Source of the DNA: an uncultured Nitrospira sp. | GTDB taxonomy: Bacteria > Nitrospirota > Nitrospiria > Nitrospirales > Nitrospiraceae | Reading direction: 5' to 3' | Assembly (NCBI GenBank): GCA_902500995.1 | Contig: CABVSR010000011.1 | Coordinates: forward strand, 1 to 64,000 | Length of the DNA: 64,000 nt | Part shown: piece by piece, positions 50,169-58,999 of the stretch | Position numbering within the stretch: position 1 is the first letter of the stretch | Layout: every line of letters starts with the position of its first letter | Position numbers and translations under genes: made by a program | The notes under the pieces: generated by a model | Database searches by the model: none | What the model saw: the letters and a program-made list of their open reading frames with translations, nothing else | What the model was told of the DNA's origin: nothing

Positions 50169-52520
50169 CTATGCCTTGAGTTGCCCGCGGGGAGTTTTCG
50201 GATGAGGCTGCCCGTACTCATACACATACGAGGGAAGAGACTGGCTGCCGACCGCATTGAGGATGACGTGAAGGGAGGTACGACTTCGCAATGAACCGAC
50301 CGCCCGCCTGACGACATCGTGCAGGGTGGAGTTCGCGCGAACCACCAGCAAGAGCACGTCGGCATGCCCCTCGATCACGTTCATGGTCGCCTGCGGGAGA
50401 ATCGGGGGAGTGTTCAAAATAATGTAGTCGAATCGGTTGCGCAGCCGGTCAAAGAGCGAGGCGAGATGCTCCGTTCTCAGCAGTTCCGTTGAGTTGACGA
50501 CATGATTGCCGACCGGCATGATCCAACAGGGCACATCGCCAAAACCGCTCACACAGTCGTCGAAGTCCATGTTGCAGGACAGATAATCGGCCAATCCCCC
50601 TGCACAACTGCGTTCCATGAACTTATCCAGACCGGGACACTTGAGGTCACAATCCACCAGCAGCACACGTTTCCCCAAATCACGCGCCAGCGTATAGCCG
50701 AGGTTAATGACGGTCGTGGTCTTCCCCTCCCCCTTGACAGCGCTGCTGACGGCTACGACCGTCGATTGTTTCTCCGGTCCCAGCAAGAACAACCGCGTCG
50801 CCGCGACTCGATATTGCTCCGACACGATCGCGTTCGGCATCCACTTGACGACGAAGCTGCGGTCGAACGGCTGACCGTTCGGTCCATTGAACTCCGTCGC
50901 TCCGGGCTGAAGCGGGACCAGGCCCGGTGCCTGATGAGCCGTTTTGCCGCTACGCCCGAAGTGATAGACCGGGATGAACCGCCGCCAGTTCGAATAGGCA
51001 TAGTCAAGCGTGAAGTCTGGAATGGCGGCCAGGAGCTGAGGGCCGAACATGAGCTCCACATCCTCCGGACGGCGGAATTGAGGATTCAGCTGCTCACGCA
51101 GCACTGCCATTCCGACCCCCAGCGCGCACCCCAGCAGGAGCCCGAGCATCATGACGCGCGGCTGATTCGGTTTTTCCGGCACCCGCGGAAACTTGGGGCG
51201 TTCCAGGATCTTGAGTTGCGCGCCCTTTTGCCGCTTCTCAAGATTCTCGGCCACGGAGGCATGCAGCCGCTTATCGAGCAAGGACTGGTAACTGCCCTTG
51301 AGGTTTTCGTAGTCCCGCATCAATGTGAGCAAACTTTGCTCAATTGCCGGAGCGGTTTCCACCCGGGAATCGTACTCCTGCTTCTCTGCCCGCAAGGTTT
51401 GCCGCCGTTCCTTCAGCAAGGCGAGTTCGCTCTTCAACTCGCTTTTCTGCTTCTTCAAGTCCTGAAAATACTGGTCCTTGGTTTCTTCGTCCGATCCCGT
51501 GGAATCGGGTCCGTATTGCTTCCGGATCCGTTGTTCGATCTGCTTGATCTCTTCCTTCGTCAGCGCGACCTCCGGATAGCCGTCCCAGAATTCAGCTTCC
51601 AACTGCGCCAGCTTGCTCTTCAGCTCGTTCAAACGCGCAAACGACGGATTCGGCTGAACCGGCCCATTGACCAACGCGGGGATCGTAACACCGAATTCCA
51701 AATACTTTTGAATGGCATTGTCCACCAGGGACAGGCGATCGCTTTGGCGATGAATACCCTCATTGACCACCTTGAGATCATCGTGCAACCGATCCAGGGC
51801 CCGCAGATTCGCGTCGATTTGTTGCGGTAACTGCCCGACATGTTGCGACTTGAAGCGGCTGATCTCCTCTTCTTTCTTGTCGAGCTGAGCCCGCGTCCGA
51901 TTCACTTCATTGTCGAGGAACTCAGTCGTCCCCTCAGCCGCTTGCGCGCGGTCTTTCATATCCGCTTCGATCAACATTGAAGAAATTTTGGAGATGACCG
52001 TCATGGCGGTAGCCGGATCCTCGTGCGCAAAGGAAATGGTGAAGGCGCCGATCGTGTTCTGGCCCGGCACACTGCCTTTGCTCACGGTGGTGACTTCCAA
52101 CGCCGCATTCATTTGGAGCACCGCCCATTCCGGGCCGAATTGTTCCACCTGCGCCGGATAGAGATTCAGCTCTTTGCGAATCGCGTCGAGCCGCACCCGG
52201 TCGCGGACCTGTGTTTCGATGACAAAAATCCGGCGATCGAAGTTGTTATTCCCTTCCGCATTGGTCTGCACGTAACTCTCAGGAATTTTTTGATCTTCGA
52301 GCAGAATGAGGGTGTCGGAACGATAGACCCTGGTAGCCACTTTGCAGTAGACCATCGCCGCGCCCAACGACACGACCACCGCGCCGATCAAAATCCATTT
52401 TCGGCGCAGGACCATGCCCCAATATTCCTGGAACAGATTTGCCGCGGAATTGCCCTGCTGCGGAAGGCCGCTTGGTTGCCCCATCGTCTCCACCTTGCCT
52501 GTTAGAATCGACCTGTTCAT
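50169..52520 (-). CDS. Wzc-like polysaccharide co-polymerase/tyrosine autokinase
   Basis: A 783-residue inner-membrane protein with a Wzz chain-length domain: TM1 ILIGAVVVSLGAAMVYC (about 45-61), a large periplasmic coiled-coil part, the proline motif RVPEKPNQPRVMMLGLLLGCALG at TM2. A cytoplasmic BY-kinase domain follows: Walker A SSAVKGEGKTTTVINLG, Walker A' LLVDCDLKCPGLD. Where Walker B normally reads DTPP it is YIILNTPPIL, an Asp to Asn change. The C-terminus has a short tyrosine cluster YVYEY. It would control chain length and export of exopolysaccharide. ATG at 52520 has AAGGGGAG; a ten-codon upstream extension lacks an SD. Confidence 0.9.
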   Translation of the reverse strand: MNRSILTGKVETMGQPSGLPQQGNSAANLFQEYWGMVLRRKWILIGAVVVSLGAAMVYCKVATRVYRSDTLILLEDQKIPESYVQTNAEGNNNFDRRIFVIETQVRDRVRLDAIRKELNLYPAQVEQFGPEWAVLQMNAALEVTTVSKGSVPGQNTIGAFTISFAHEDPATAMTVISKISSMLIEADMKDRAQAAEGTTEFLDNEVNRTRAQLDKKEEEISRFKSQHVGQLPQQIDANLRALDRLHDDLKVVNEGIHRQSDRLSLVDNAIQKYLEFGVTIPALVNGPVQPNPSFARLNELKSKLAQLEAEFWDGYPEVALTKEEIKQIEQRIRKQYGPDSTGSDEETKDQYFQDLKKQKSELKSELALLKERRQTLRAEKQEYDSRVETAPAIEQSLLTLMRDYENLKGSYQSLLDKRLHASVAENLEKRQKGAQLKILERPKFPRVPEKPNQPRVMMLGLLLGCALGVGMAVLREQLNPQFRRPEDVELMFGPQLLAAIPDFTLDYAYSNWRRFIPVYHFGRSGKTAHQAPGLVPLQPGATEFNGPNGQPFDRSFVVKWMPNAIVSEQYRVAATRLFLLGPEKQSTVVAVSSAVKGEGKTTTVINLGYTLARDLGKRVLLVDCDLKCPGLDKFMERSCAGGLADYLSCNMDFDDCVSGFGDVPCWIMPVGNHVVNSTELLRTEHLASLFDRLRNRFDYIILNTPPILPQATMNVIEGHADVLLLVVRANSTLHDVVRRAVGSLRSRTSLHVILNAVGSQSLPSYVYEYGQPHPKTPRGQLKA

Positions 52521-52601
52521 CGCTCCCCTTTCAGCGCTCGGAACCACCGCATGCAGATCGTGGGTCCGCCCTCGCCGTCTACCGACATGCCGCCCGGTTC
52601 C

Positions 52602-55166
52602 CTACCGGCCAGGCCCGGAGTAGGCCGGCTCATCTTCGATCCACTCCCTGCCCAGGACGCCCTCGTCTTCGAGTTTATCCGGGGGACGGAAGTCCGTAAC
52701 CAACTCCCGCAAACGCTCAATCGCTTTTTCTGAATTGTTGAGGTACGCAGCCGCTTCCATCGCCATCATCATCCCCGAGACTTTGCCGGCAGCAGTGACC
52801 CCCACGCGCCGAATGCGCAAAATCTTGCTCAGCGCCGAGCATTCGGCGGTCTCATCCGTACCGACCAGTTCCTCGTACAATTTTTCGCCCGGACGCAGAC
52901 CGACAAAACGGATGGGAATTTCACGGCCCGGGACGAATCCCGAGAGGCGAATCAAATTCCTGGCCAGATCCAAGACCTTGATCTGCTCCCCCATGTCCAG
53001 CACGTAGGTGGCTCCCTGTTCGCCCAATGTGGCCGCCTGCAGCACGAGATGGACGGCTTCGGGTATCAACATGAAGTATCGCCGAATGTCCGGATGTGTC
53101 ACCGTCACCGGACCGCCGGCTTGAATCTGCTCCTGAAACCGGAGCAGCACGCTCCCGTTACTGCCCAACACGTTGCCGAACCGCACGGTCAAAAAGCGCG
53201 TGGCGCTTCGCTCCGCCATGTCCTGCACAATCAACTCGGCGGCGCGTTTCGTGGCTCCCATCACACTCGACGGATTCACCGCCTTATCGGTGGAAATCAG
53301 AACAAAACGCTCGACTCCGCAACGAGCCGCCGTTTCCGCGGTGATACGGGTGCCGATGCAATTATTCTTCAGCGCCTCGGCAGGATTGAGTTCAACCAGC
53401 GGCACGTGTTTATGGGCGGCCGCGTGAAAGACGATGGCGGGCCGATAGCGTGTCATGGTCTCCGTCAGCCGGCGGCGATCCGTCACATCACCCAGCACGG
53501 GATGCACGATGGCGGACAGCCCCCGGTCCTCCAACTCCTTGGCGATGGTATACAGGCTGTTCTCATGCCGCTCGAACAGCACCACGGACTCCGGCCCCAT
53601 GGAGGCGAGCTGGCGTGATAATTCCGACCCGATCGAGCCACCGGCGCCGGTAATCAGTACCCGGCGGCCGGCCACCATTTCCACCATGGCATCCGTCTTC
53701 AGATGCACCGGTGCCCGCGCCAAGAGATCTTCAACCGCCACATTTCTGATCTGGCTGACGGCGCTCCGGTCTCCGAGCAAGTCCTGCATGCTGGGCAACA
53801 TTTTGACCGAGACTCGAAAGGGACCGAGGTCGGCCATGATCTGGCGCAAGACATCGGGAGTGACCTGGGGGAGCGCCAGGATCACCTCGTCGGGGCGTTC
53901 CGTGGAAAGGACGTACGCGAGATCTTCCCGGGCCCCAAGGACTTTCACTCCGTGGATGCGCTTGAAACGGAGCGCCGCGTGATCGTCTATAAACCCGATC
54001 GGCTGATACCGGGAGTTCGGATTGAGTTTCATTTCCCGGACGACCCGTTCGCCCCTGTCTCCCGCACCGATGATCAGCACCGTTTTTTTCGGGCGATAAA
54101 TCACGGCCTCCCTCAGCAGCCGCCGCGGGAGCCGAACGCCGGCAGAAAAGCCGATCAAGAGAATGGCATCGATGATGAAGATCGATCGCGGGTATTCCCG
54201 GATACCCATTCCCCACCGTGTCCATGCATACAGCACGAGCGTACTGCTGACCACACCGACCACGATGTTTCGCAAATCCCACAGACTCGTGTATCTCCAC
54301 AGCCCTTCATTCAAGCGAAACACGATGAAGGCGATGGTCCGGACCGCCAACACCCAGGGCAACACCAGGAGGAACGTGCCCCATTCCGCCTCTGGTATCC
54401 GGCCATCGAATCGCAGCCAGAAGGCCAGGTAATTGGCCAGGCCCATCAAACCCATATCGAGACACACAATCAGCGGGCGTCGCCATTTGACAATCAAGGC
54501 CAGGCACCGCGGCCCGAAGTCGGTCGCCTGTGTCGGCCTGGCCACCTGGAGATCGGGCAATTCGCAGACCACCAGCGGAATCTTCAGCACACACAGCAGG
54601 GTCTGAATGACGATCGCCACATCCAGAATCGTCGAGGCGTGCCGGACATAAAACTTGGCCAGCCTGATTTTTTCCGGCAGGACGACGGTGACATATTCCT
54701 CCTCCGGACTGGCGGCCGCGGCCAGGAGAGCCGCTTCATCGATATATTTCAGCGAGGCCAGGTCGGTCAGGCCTGGGCGAGCCGTCAAAATATCCGCGTA
54801 GGCTTCCGGAAACATGTTCACATACCGCGGAACTTCCGGTCTTGGACCGACCAGGCTCATATCGCCCTTCAGGATATTCCACAGCTGGGGCAATTCATCG
54901 AGCTTGTATTTTCGCAAGACGGCCCCGACCCTGGTTACGCGGGCATCCTGCCCGATCGTCAGCTGCCCGCCCTTGGAAGGGGCATCGGCCGACATGGTGC
55001 GGAACTTGTAAATTAAGAACGGCCGGCGATCACGCCCCATGCGAGTTTGCGTAAACCACACCGGCCCCGGAGAATCGAGCCTGATGGCCACGGCAGCCAC
55101 GACCCAGATGGGCCAGGTCAGTAAGAGACCGATCAGCGCTCCGATGACATCCACAGCGCGCTTCAT
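52602..55166 (-). CDS. Phosphoglycosyltransferase fused to nucleotide-sugar 4,6-dehydratase
   Basis: An 854-residue membrane protein joining two enzymes. Residues 1-205 are a bacterial sugar transferase of the monotopic PglC/WcaJ type: [66 protein letters not shown]. The rest is a CapD/PglF/WbpM-type dehydratase: four membrane helices (about 228-345), a first Rossmann domain ([18 protein letters not shown]) and the SDR core with [52 protein letters not shown]. It would make a 4-keto-6-deoxy sugar and, with the adjacent aminotransferase, an amino sugar that its own N-terminal half loads onto undecaprenyl phosphate. The fusion is unusual. It overlaps the aminotransferase gene by four bases. Confidence 0.92.
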   Translation of the reverse strand: MKRAVDVIGALIGLLLTWPIWVVAAVAIRLDSPGPVWFTQTRMGRDRRPFLIYKFRTMSADAPSKGGQLTIGQDARVTRVGAVLRKYKLDELPQLWNILKGDMSLVGPRPEVPRYVNMFPEAYADILTARPGLTDLASLKYIDEAALLAAAASPEEEYVTVVLPEKIRLAKFYVRHASTILDVAIVIQTLLCVLKIPLVVCELPDLQVARPTQATDFGPRCLALIVKWRRPLIVCLDMGLMGLANYLAFWLRFDGRIPEAEWGTFLLVLPWVLAVRTIAFIVFRLNEGLWRYTSLWDLRNIVVGVVSSTLVLYAWTRWGMGIREYPRSIFIIDAILLIGFSAGVRLPRRLLREAVIYRPKKTVLIIGAGDRGERVVREMKLNPNSRYQPIGFIDDHAALRFKRIHGVKVLGAREDLAYVLSTERPDEVILALPQVTPDVLRQIMADLGPFRVSVKMLPSMQDLLGDRSAVSQIRNVAVEDLLARAPVHLKTDAMVEMVAGRRVLITGAGGSIGSELSRQLASMGPESVVLFERHENSLYTIAKELEDRGLSAIVHPVLGDVTDRRRLTETMTRYRPAIVFHAAAHKHVPLVELNPAEALKNNCIGTRITAETAARCGVERFVLISTDKAVNPSSVMGATKRAAELIVQDMAERSATRFLTVRFGNVLGSNGSVLLRFQEQIQAGGPVTVTHPDIRRYFMLIPEAVHLVLQAATLGEQGATYVLDMGEQIKVLDLARNLIRLSGFVPGREIPIRFVGLRPGEKLYEELVGTDETAECSALSKILRIRRVGVTAAGKVSGMMMAMEAAAYLNNSEKAIERLRELVTDFRPPDKLEDEGVLGREWIEDEPAYSGPGR

Positions 55167-56320
55167 TGCCTGGCCTCCAGCACGATCTCGCGGACAGCCT
55201 CAATCGTCCGCTGGATGTCCGTATCCGACATTCTTGAATACAGCGGCAGCGACACCATTCGGTGAAAGGCCCGGCTGGCGACGGGAAACTCTTCGGCGCG
55301 ATATCCCCAGGTGTCGCGGTAAAACGGATGCAGATGAAGCGGGATGAAGTGGACGCTGCACCCGATCTGTCGCTGCTGCAACCGCTCGATAAAGGCCTCG
55401 CGCGTGAGGGCCAGCCGGTCGAGATCCAGCTGAATCACATACAGGTGCCAGGCATGCTGCACGTCAGCGTGGATACCCAATGGCTCGATCTCGGGCACAT
55501 CCCGAAACCCCTCCGCATACAAGGCCGCATAGCGCTCTCGGGCTTTCCAGAATCGGTCCGCCTTCTGCAACTGCGAGAGTCCCAACGCCGCCGCCATGTC
55601 GGTCAGGTTGTATTTGAATCCAGGCGCGACAATCTCGTAATACCAGGAACCTTGATTCGTATAGCGCTTCCAGGCATCACGGCTCAGCCCGTGCAGGCTC
55701 ATCCGCCGGATGCGATCCGCCCAGTCAGGATCGTCCGTTGTGATCATGCCGCCTTCGCCCGTCGTAATATTCTTGGTGGCATAAAATGAGAAACAGGTGC
55801 TGTCTCCAATGCTGCCGATCATCTTGCCCTGGTATGAAGCCGGAAACGCGTGGGCTGCATCTTCAATGACTCTCAGATTGTGGCGATGCGCGATCTCAAG
55901 GATCCGGCCCATGTTGCAGGGCTGACCGGCAAAATGGACCGGGATCACGGCCTTGGTCCGTGGCGTAATGGCCCGTTCAAGGCGATCAGGATTCATGTTC
56001 AAGGTGGCCGGCAGGCAATCGATGAGCACAGGCTTGGCCTTGAAGTACGTGACGACTTCGGCCGTGGCCGCAAAGGTCATCGTCGGAACGAGCACTTCGT
56101 CCCCTTCGCCGAGGCCGATCGCCTCCAGCGCCAGATGCAGAGCGGCCGTGCAAGAGTTCAACGCCACCGCGTATCGCGCGCCGACCTTGGCGGCAAACTC
56201 CTGTTCGAATTGCCTGGCCTTGTTGCCGGTCGTGAGCCACCCCGATCGCAATACGCTCACGACCGCGTCGATGTCCTCGTCGTCAATCTCCGGCACATGA
56301 AACGGGAGATAGGCTGGCAT
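55163..56320 (-). CDS. DegT/DnrJ/EryC1/StrS aminotransferase (PglE-like)
   Basis: PLP-dependent sugar aminotransferase, 385 residues. It starts MPAYLPFHVPEIDDEDIDAV, then ALNSCTAALHLALEAIGLGEGDEV, VIPVHFAGQPCNM, VIEDAAHAFPASY and the PLP lysine in FSFYATKNITTGEGGMI. It converts a 4-keto nucleotide sugar to the 4-amino form. The four-base overlap with the dehydratase fusion gene indicates that they act in sequence. The ATG at 56320 has AGAGGA; the open frame upstream adds a non-family leader. Confidence 0.92.
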   Translation of the reverse strand: MPAYLPFHVPEIDDEDIDAVVSVLRSGWLTTGNKARQFEQEFAAKVGARYAVALNSCTAALHLALEAIGLGEGDEVLVPTMTFAATAEVVTYFKAKPVLIDCLPATLNMNPDRLERAITPRTKAVIPVHFAGQPCNMGRILEIAHRHNLRVIEDAAHAFPASYQGKMIGSIGDSTCFSFYATKNITTGEGGMITTDDPDWADRIRRMSLHGLSRDAWKRYTNQGSWYYEIVAPGFKYNLTDMAAALGLSQLQKADRFWKARERYAALYAEGFRDVPEIEPLGIHADVQHAWHLYVIQLDLDRLALTREAFIERLQQRQIGCSVHFIPLHLHPFYRDTWGYRAEEFPVASRAFHRMVSLPLYSRMSDTDIQRTIEAVREIVLEARQ

Positions 56321-56443
56321 GGTTGGTTTCCTCTCCGACAAGGTGAAAAAAACAGAGTGGTTGCGGGATCGAGACAGGTGTGCACAGTCCAAGCAAATCG
56401 CTCGACCAGGCAGCAGAGATCAACACTGCGATGAGGCGATGAG

Positions 56444-57433
56444 TTAGAACGACCGGGACAGCATCCACACAGACAGACGCGCGAGAAAGAGCCCGCCGAC
56501 CCCGATGAGGGCCGCAATCATCGCCGTACGAACCTCCACCTGACCGCCCGCAACAGGCCGGCTCGCTGGGCTCACAACACCGGGCTGTTTCCATTTCAAG
56601 CCCAACCAGAACAGGCACGGCATGGTCAGGCCATAGATCGTGTAACTGAACAGCCGGTGGTCGGCCCCCGAGGCGATGCCAAGGTCGTTGCCGACGATGA
56701 TCCCGTAGGCACGAATCCCGTTCGCCAGCATCAGCGCGACGGCGCAGAACATGAGAAATGCAATCCGCCGAACCGGGTCCCGATAGGTCAACGTGACAAA
56801 CGCATAGGCCAACGACAGACCGGGGAGCAGGTAGCGGAGCCCGCCGCAATCAGGGGCGACTTCCCAATCCGCCTGACGGACGACGATGTGATAATCCCGA
56901 TACGCATAGGCGATACCGGACAGATCCAGTCCTCTGAGAACGAGCCAGGCGGTGATGTCTTGAAGCCAGGGCTCCAGGGAGGTGCCGGCGGGAATGAGGA
57001 AGACGAGAAAGCCCAACGGCCACGAGAGCGCTCGAACGATCTGCGATCCATAGATCGTCCAAATCAGGCCAGGTAGCGCGGCCACGACCGCGGCCTGTTG
57101 CAGCCACTCCACTGACAACAGGGCCCCGATCACCCACCCACTGCCCGAAATCAGGAGGGCCAGCAGCCCGCCGATACTCGGACGAGGCGTCAACGACACC
57201 AGCCGTTGACGGTACGACCAGACGAGATACCCGACGATCGGTAAGACCAGAAACCCGTGCGCAAAAGTCCGCGAGTCAGACCAGACATCGACCATGGATT
57301 GAATGGTCGGCCAAAAAATCGCCGCAACACAGAGGACTGCAGGAAGGAGCACCCATCCCGCCGCCTGCCAATCCAGTAGCATCGGACGACCTAGTGGAAG
57401 CTGCCGCAACGGGAGAAGCGTGAGATCTTTCAT
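56444..57433 (-). CDS. Exosortase (XrtA-like core, no EpsI domain)
   Basis: Polytopic membrane cysteine protease/transpeptidase of 329 residues that processes PEP-CTERM proteins. Eight or so hydrophobic segments are seen. FAHGFLVLPIVGYLVW near the start is typical, and the catalytic residues can be placed: Cys196 in VAPDCGGLRYL, Arg241 in MLANGIRAYGI and His259 in GADHRLFSYTIYG. The motif has CGG where many exosortases have CSG. The C-terminal EpsI-like domain of some exosortases is missing. It sits between the amino-sugar genes and a tiny PEP-CTERM gene, its probable substrate. The ATG lacks a clear SD. Confidence 0.9.
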   Translation of the reverse strand: MKDLTLLPLRQLPLGRPMLLDWQAAGWVLLPAVLCVAAIFWPTIQSMVDVWSDSRTFAHGFLVLPIVGYLVWSYRQRLVSLTPRPSIGGLLALLISGSGWVIGALLSVEWLQQAAVVAALPGLIWTIYGSQIVRALSWPLGFLVFLIPAGTSLEPWLQDITAWLVLRGLDLSGIAYAYRDYHIVVRQADWEVAPDCGGLRYLLPGLSLAYAFVTLTYRDPVRRIAFLMFCAVALMLANGIRAYGIIVGNDLGIASGADHRLFSYTIYGLTMPCLFWLGLKWKQPGVVSPASRPVAGGQVEVRTAMIAALIGVGGLFLARLSVWMLSRSF

Positions 57434-57644
57434 CGAGATACCGGCTGAGGATGACGACCATCAATCATGGTCGGTGAAAAGCAGCACGAGTCCCATCGCG
57501 TGATGACGTGAAGCGCCGGCTTCTCATGGACGGCGTGGCCTTCAGGTCATTCCAGAAGTTGGCGTTGAACGACGAATTCGCGAAGGAGCTTCACAAACCA
57601 ATGACGCGGAAGCTGAAGGAGGAAGGAGAATCCGATCCGGAACG

Positions 57645-57680
57645 AGGACCACCCGCCGGCATAGCCGAACGAGTGGTCCT
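57645..57680. terminator. Hairpin downstream of the PEP-CTERM gene
   Basis: AGGACCAC and GTGGTCCT are perfect eight-base arms around a 20-base GC-rich loop, 31 bases past the PEP-CTERM stop on the minus strand and before the exosortase gene. There is no T-run. It may attenuate read-through into the exosortase gene or protect the short mRNA. Confidence 0.4.
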
Positions 57681-57710
57681 ATTCGTCAGTACGATGCAAC
57701 TGCTGGAACG

Positions 57711-57875
57711 CTACTCTTCGACTCGCTTTGCGCGCCAAACCACAAAAGCCGCGAAGCCGATGGCAAATGCCAGCAAGGTCTCCGGACCTGGAACGGAGCC
57801 GCCGTTTCCGGGATTACCGCCGCCAATAATGCCAATGATCCAGTTATACCAGTTGCCCATGTGTAACGTCATCAT
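57711..57875 (-). CDS. 54-residue PEP-CTERM microprotein
   Basis: A tiny gene found by translating the minus strand. The protein begins MMTLHMGNWYNWIIGIIGG, has a Gly/Asn/Pro stretch (GNPGNGGS), and ends with a complete PEP-CTERM sorting signal: VPGPE at 28-32, a hydrophobic helix TLLAFAIGFAAFVVW at 33-47, and the basic cluster RAKR at 48-51 before VEE. There is almost no mature domain and no normal signal peptide. The strong SD AAAGGGGG lies about five bases before the first ATG (an ATG at 57872 is the second choice). The exosortase gene is 280 bases downstream on the same strand. It could be a minimal substrate, a decoy or a regulator. Confidence 0.82.
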   Translation of the reverse strand: MMTLHMGNWYNWIIGIIGGGNPGNGGSVPGPETLLAFAIGFAAFVVWRAKRVEE

Positions 57876-58010
57876 CGAACCCCCTTTCGTGAAAAGTGAC
57901 TACTGCTGTTATGGAAGACCGGCCGCCCAACCTGCTCCGCTGTTGCCATGATGTTCACGCCCGTCACATGCGGCCGTCGCGGACTTTCTACACGATCATT
58001 CATGCGGCGC

Positions 58011-58039
58011 ATTGTGTCGTGTTGAGTCACGTTCGTCAA
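58011..58039 (-). promoter_or_regulatory. Sigma70-like promoter upstream of the PEP-CTERM gene
   Basis: Minus strand TTGACG, 17 bases, CACAAT, about 135 bases before the PEP-CTERM ATG and just after the HTH gene stop. It implies a leader of about 130 bases. Confidence 0.45.
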
Positions 58040-58120
58040 GCAAAATTATAGTGCAACTACTTAGTTAATGATCTCCGGACAGTCGGCCGAGAGAGGCCGC
58101 TTCCAGGCCGGCACCGAGAC

Positions 58121-58618
58121 TCACCCGGATGACAATCGAATCGACTGGGCCACATCCTGCAACCGCTCAACGGCATGATCGGACGGCCGGGAAGAACAGT
58201 CGACGGACGGCATCGTGGAACCGTTGTGTGGAATACGGATTTTGACCCACTGAACCCGCGCCTGCCGGGTCGATAATCCTTCTCGCTGCCAGACGTACCG
58301 GACCATCGCCGGCGTGACGGAAAGGCCGTCCAATTGGAGCTGCCCGGCCAGCCGGATATAACTGACAGTCGGATTATCTCGTGTTTTCGACAAGATACGC
58401 CCTTCCAGCAAAGCCGGAGTGCGATTGGGCATCTGAGGTTTGCGCCGGACCCGCGGCGCGAGCCCTTCCGTGCCATGCGTCTCATAGGCCTTTTTCATGG
58501 CGTAAAACTGGGAGCGGCTGATCCCTGCCATCCGGCAAGCCTGCACGACATTCTTCAATTCAGCCGCCATCGTAAGAATGGCGCGCCTGGCCTTGATGAG
58601 TTGGGTACGATTTGTCAT
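58121..58618 (-). CDS. Transposase-derived HTH protein (IS481-like N-terminus, no DDE core)
   Basis: A 165-residue protein. Residues 5-115 match the double helix-turn-helix N-terminus of IS481-type transposases: ARRAILTMAAELKNVVQACRMAGISRSQFYAMKKAYETHGTEGLAPRVRR (shown in part: VVQACRMAGISRSQFYAMKK), ILSKTRDNPTVSYIRLAGQL and VSVTPAMVRYVWQREGLSTR-like segment. The DDE catalytic core that should follow is absent; a 45-residue unrelated tail ends the protein with a clean stop. No terminal inverted repeats were found. It lies inside the exopolysaccharide locus, just before the PEP-CTERM gene, so it may be a domesticated regulator or an IS remnant. AAGGTGA precedes the ATG. Confidence 0.7.
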   Translation of the reverse strand: MTNRTQLIKARRAILTMAAELKNVVQACRMAGISRSQFYAMKKAYETHGTEGLAPRVRRKPQMPNRTPALLEGRILSKTRDNPTVSYIRLAGQLQLDGLSVTPAMVRYVWQREGLSTRQARVQWVKIRIPHNGSTMPSVDCSSRPSDHAVERLQDVAQSIRLSSG

Positions 58619-58999
58619 CCGGTCACCTTCGAGAGATGGGCCACACACCCTGTCCTGGTTTTACCCGATCGGGTTGGCTGTAGCCGAAAATGAATCCCGA
58701 CGGAAAATTGTCCAAGGATCTTCCACCATGAAAAACGCGTTCACGCCATCCAACAGCGCTGGCCGATCGATCACGTGACGGTTGCTGCCGAAAACGCCGG
58801 TACACATACACGTGCGTCATGCGACCAGAAGGATCTGCGACGGCGCGGCTGGCGAAAGCGCCATGCACGTTCTAATACGTAGTTTCAGCAGGCCGTCGAA
58901 ATACGAGGCTCGGCGGGTCGATTCACACACAGGTCTTCTGCCTCGCGAGTGCGCCTTGAAGAGCACGGCGCGTTCGTGCCGCCGGGCAGGCCGTGGAGA
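58619..58999. other. Gene-free spacer upstream of the HTH gene
   Basis: About 380 bases. I see no gene with an SD. The only feature is a small perfect hairpin, TGGCG-AAAG-CGCCA, at 58850-58863. The space could hold the promoter and operator of the HTH gene or be the remains of an insertion sequence. Confidence 0.45.

Noticed and set aside
53703-55016. A 437-codon plus-strand open frame opposite the sugar-transferase/dehydratase fusion
   Set aside because: Same antisense composition, no family resemblance; the minus-strand gene is unambiguous.
57508-57951. A 147-codon plus-strand open frame over the PEP-CTERM gene
   Set aside because: No SD, odd composition, and it overlaps the minus-strand microprotein whose SD and sorting signal are convincing.
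58030-58065. A sigma54-like TTGCAC...TTGCT upstream of the PEP-CTERM gene
   Set aside because: The distance between the GC elements is two bases too long for a -24/-12 promoter.
58121-58999. A complete insertion sequence around the HTH gene
   Set aside because: No DDE core, no terminal inverted repeats and no target-site duplication could be found by eye.
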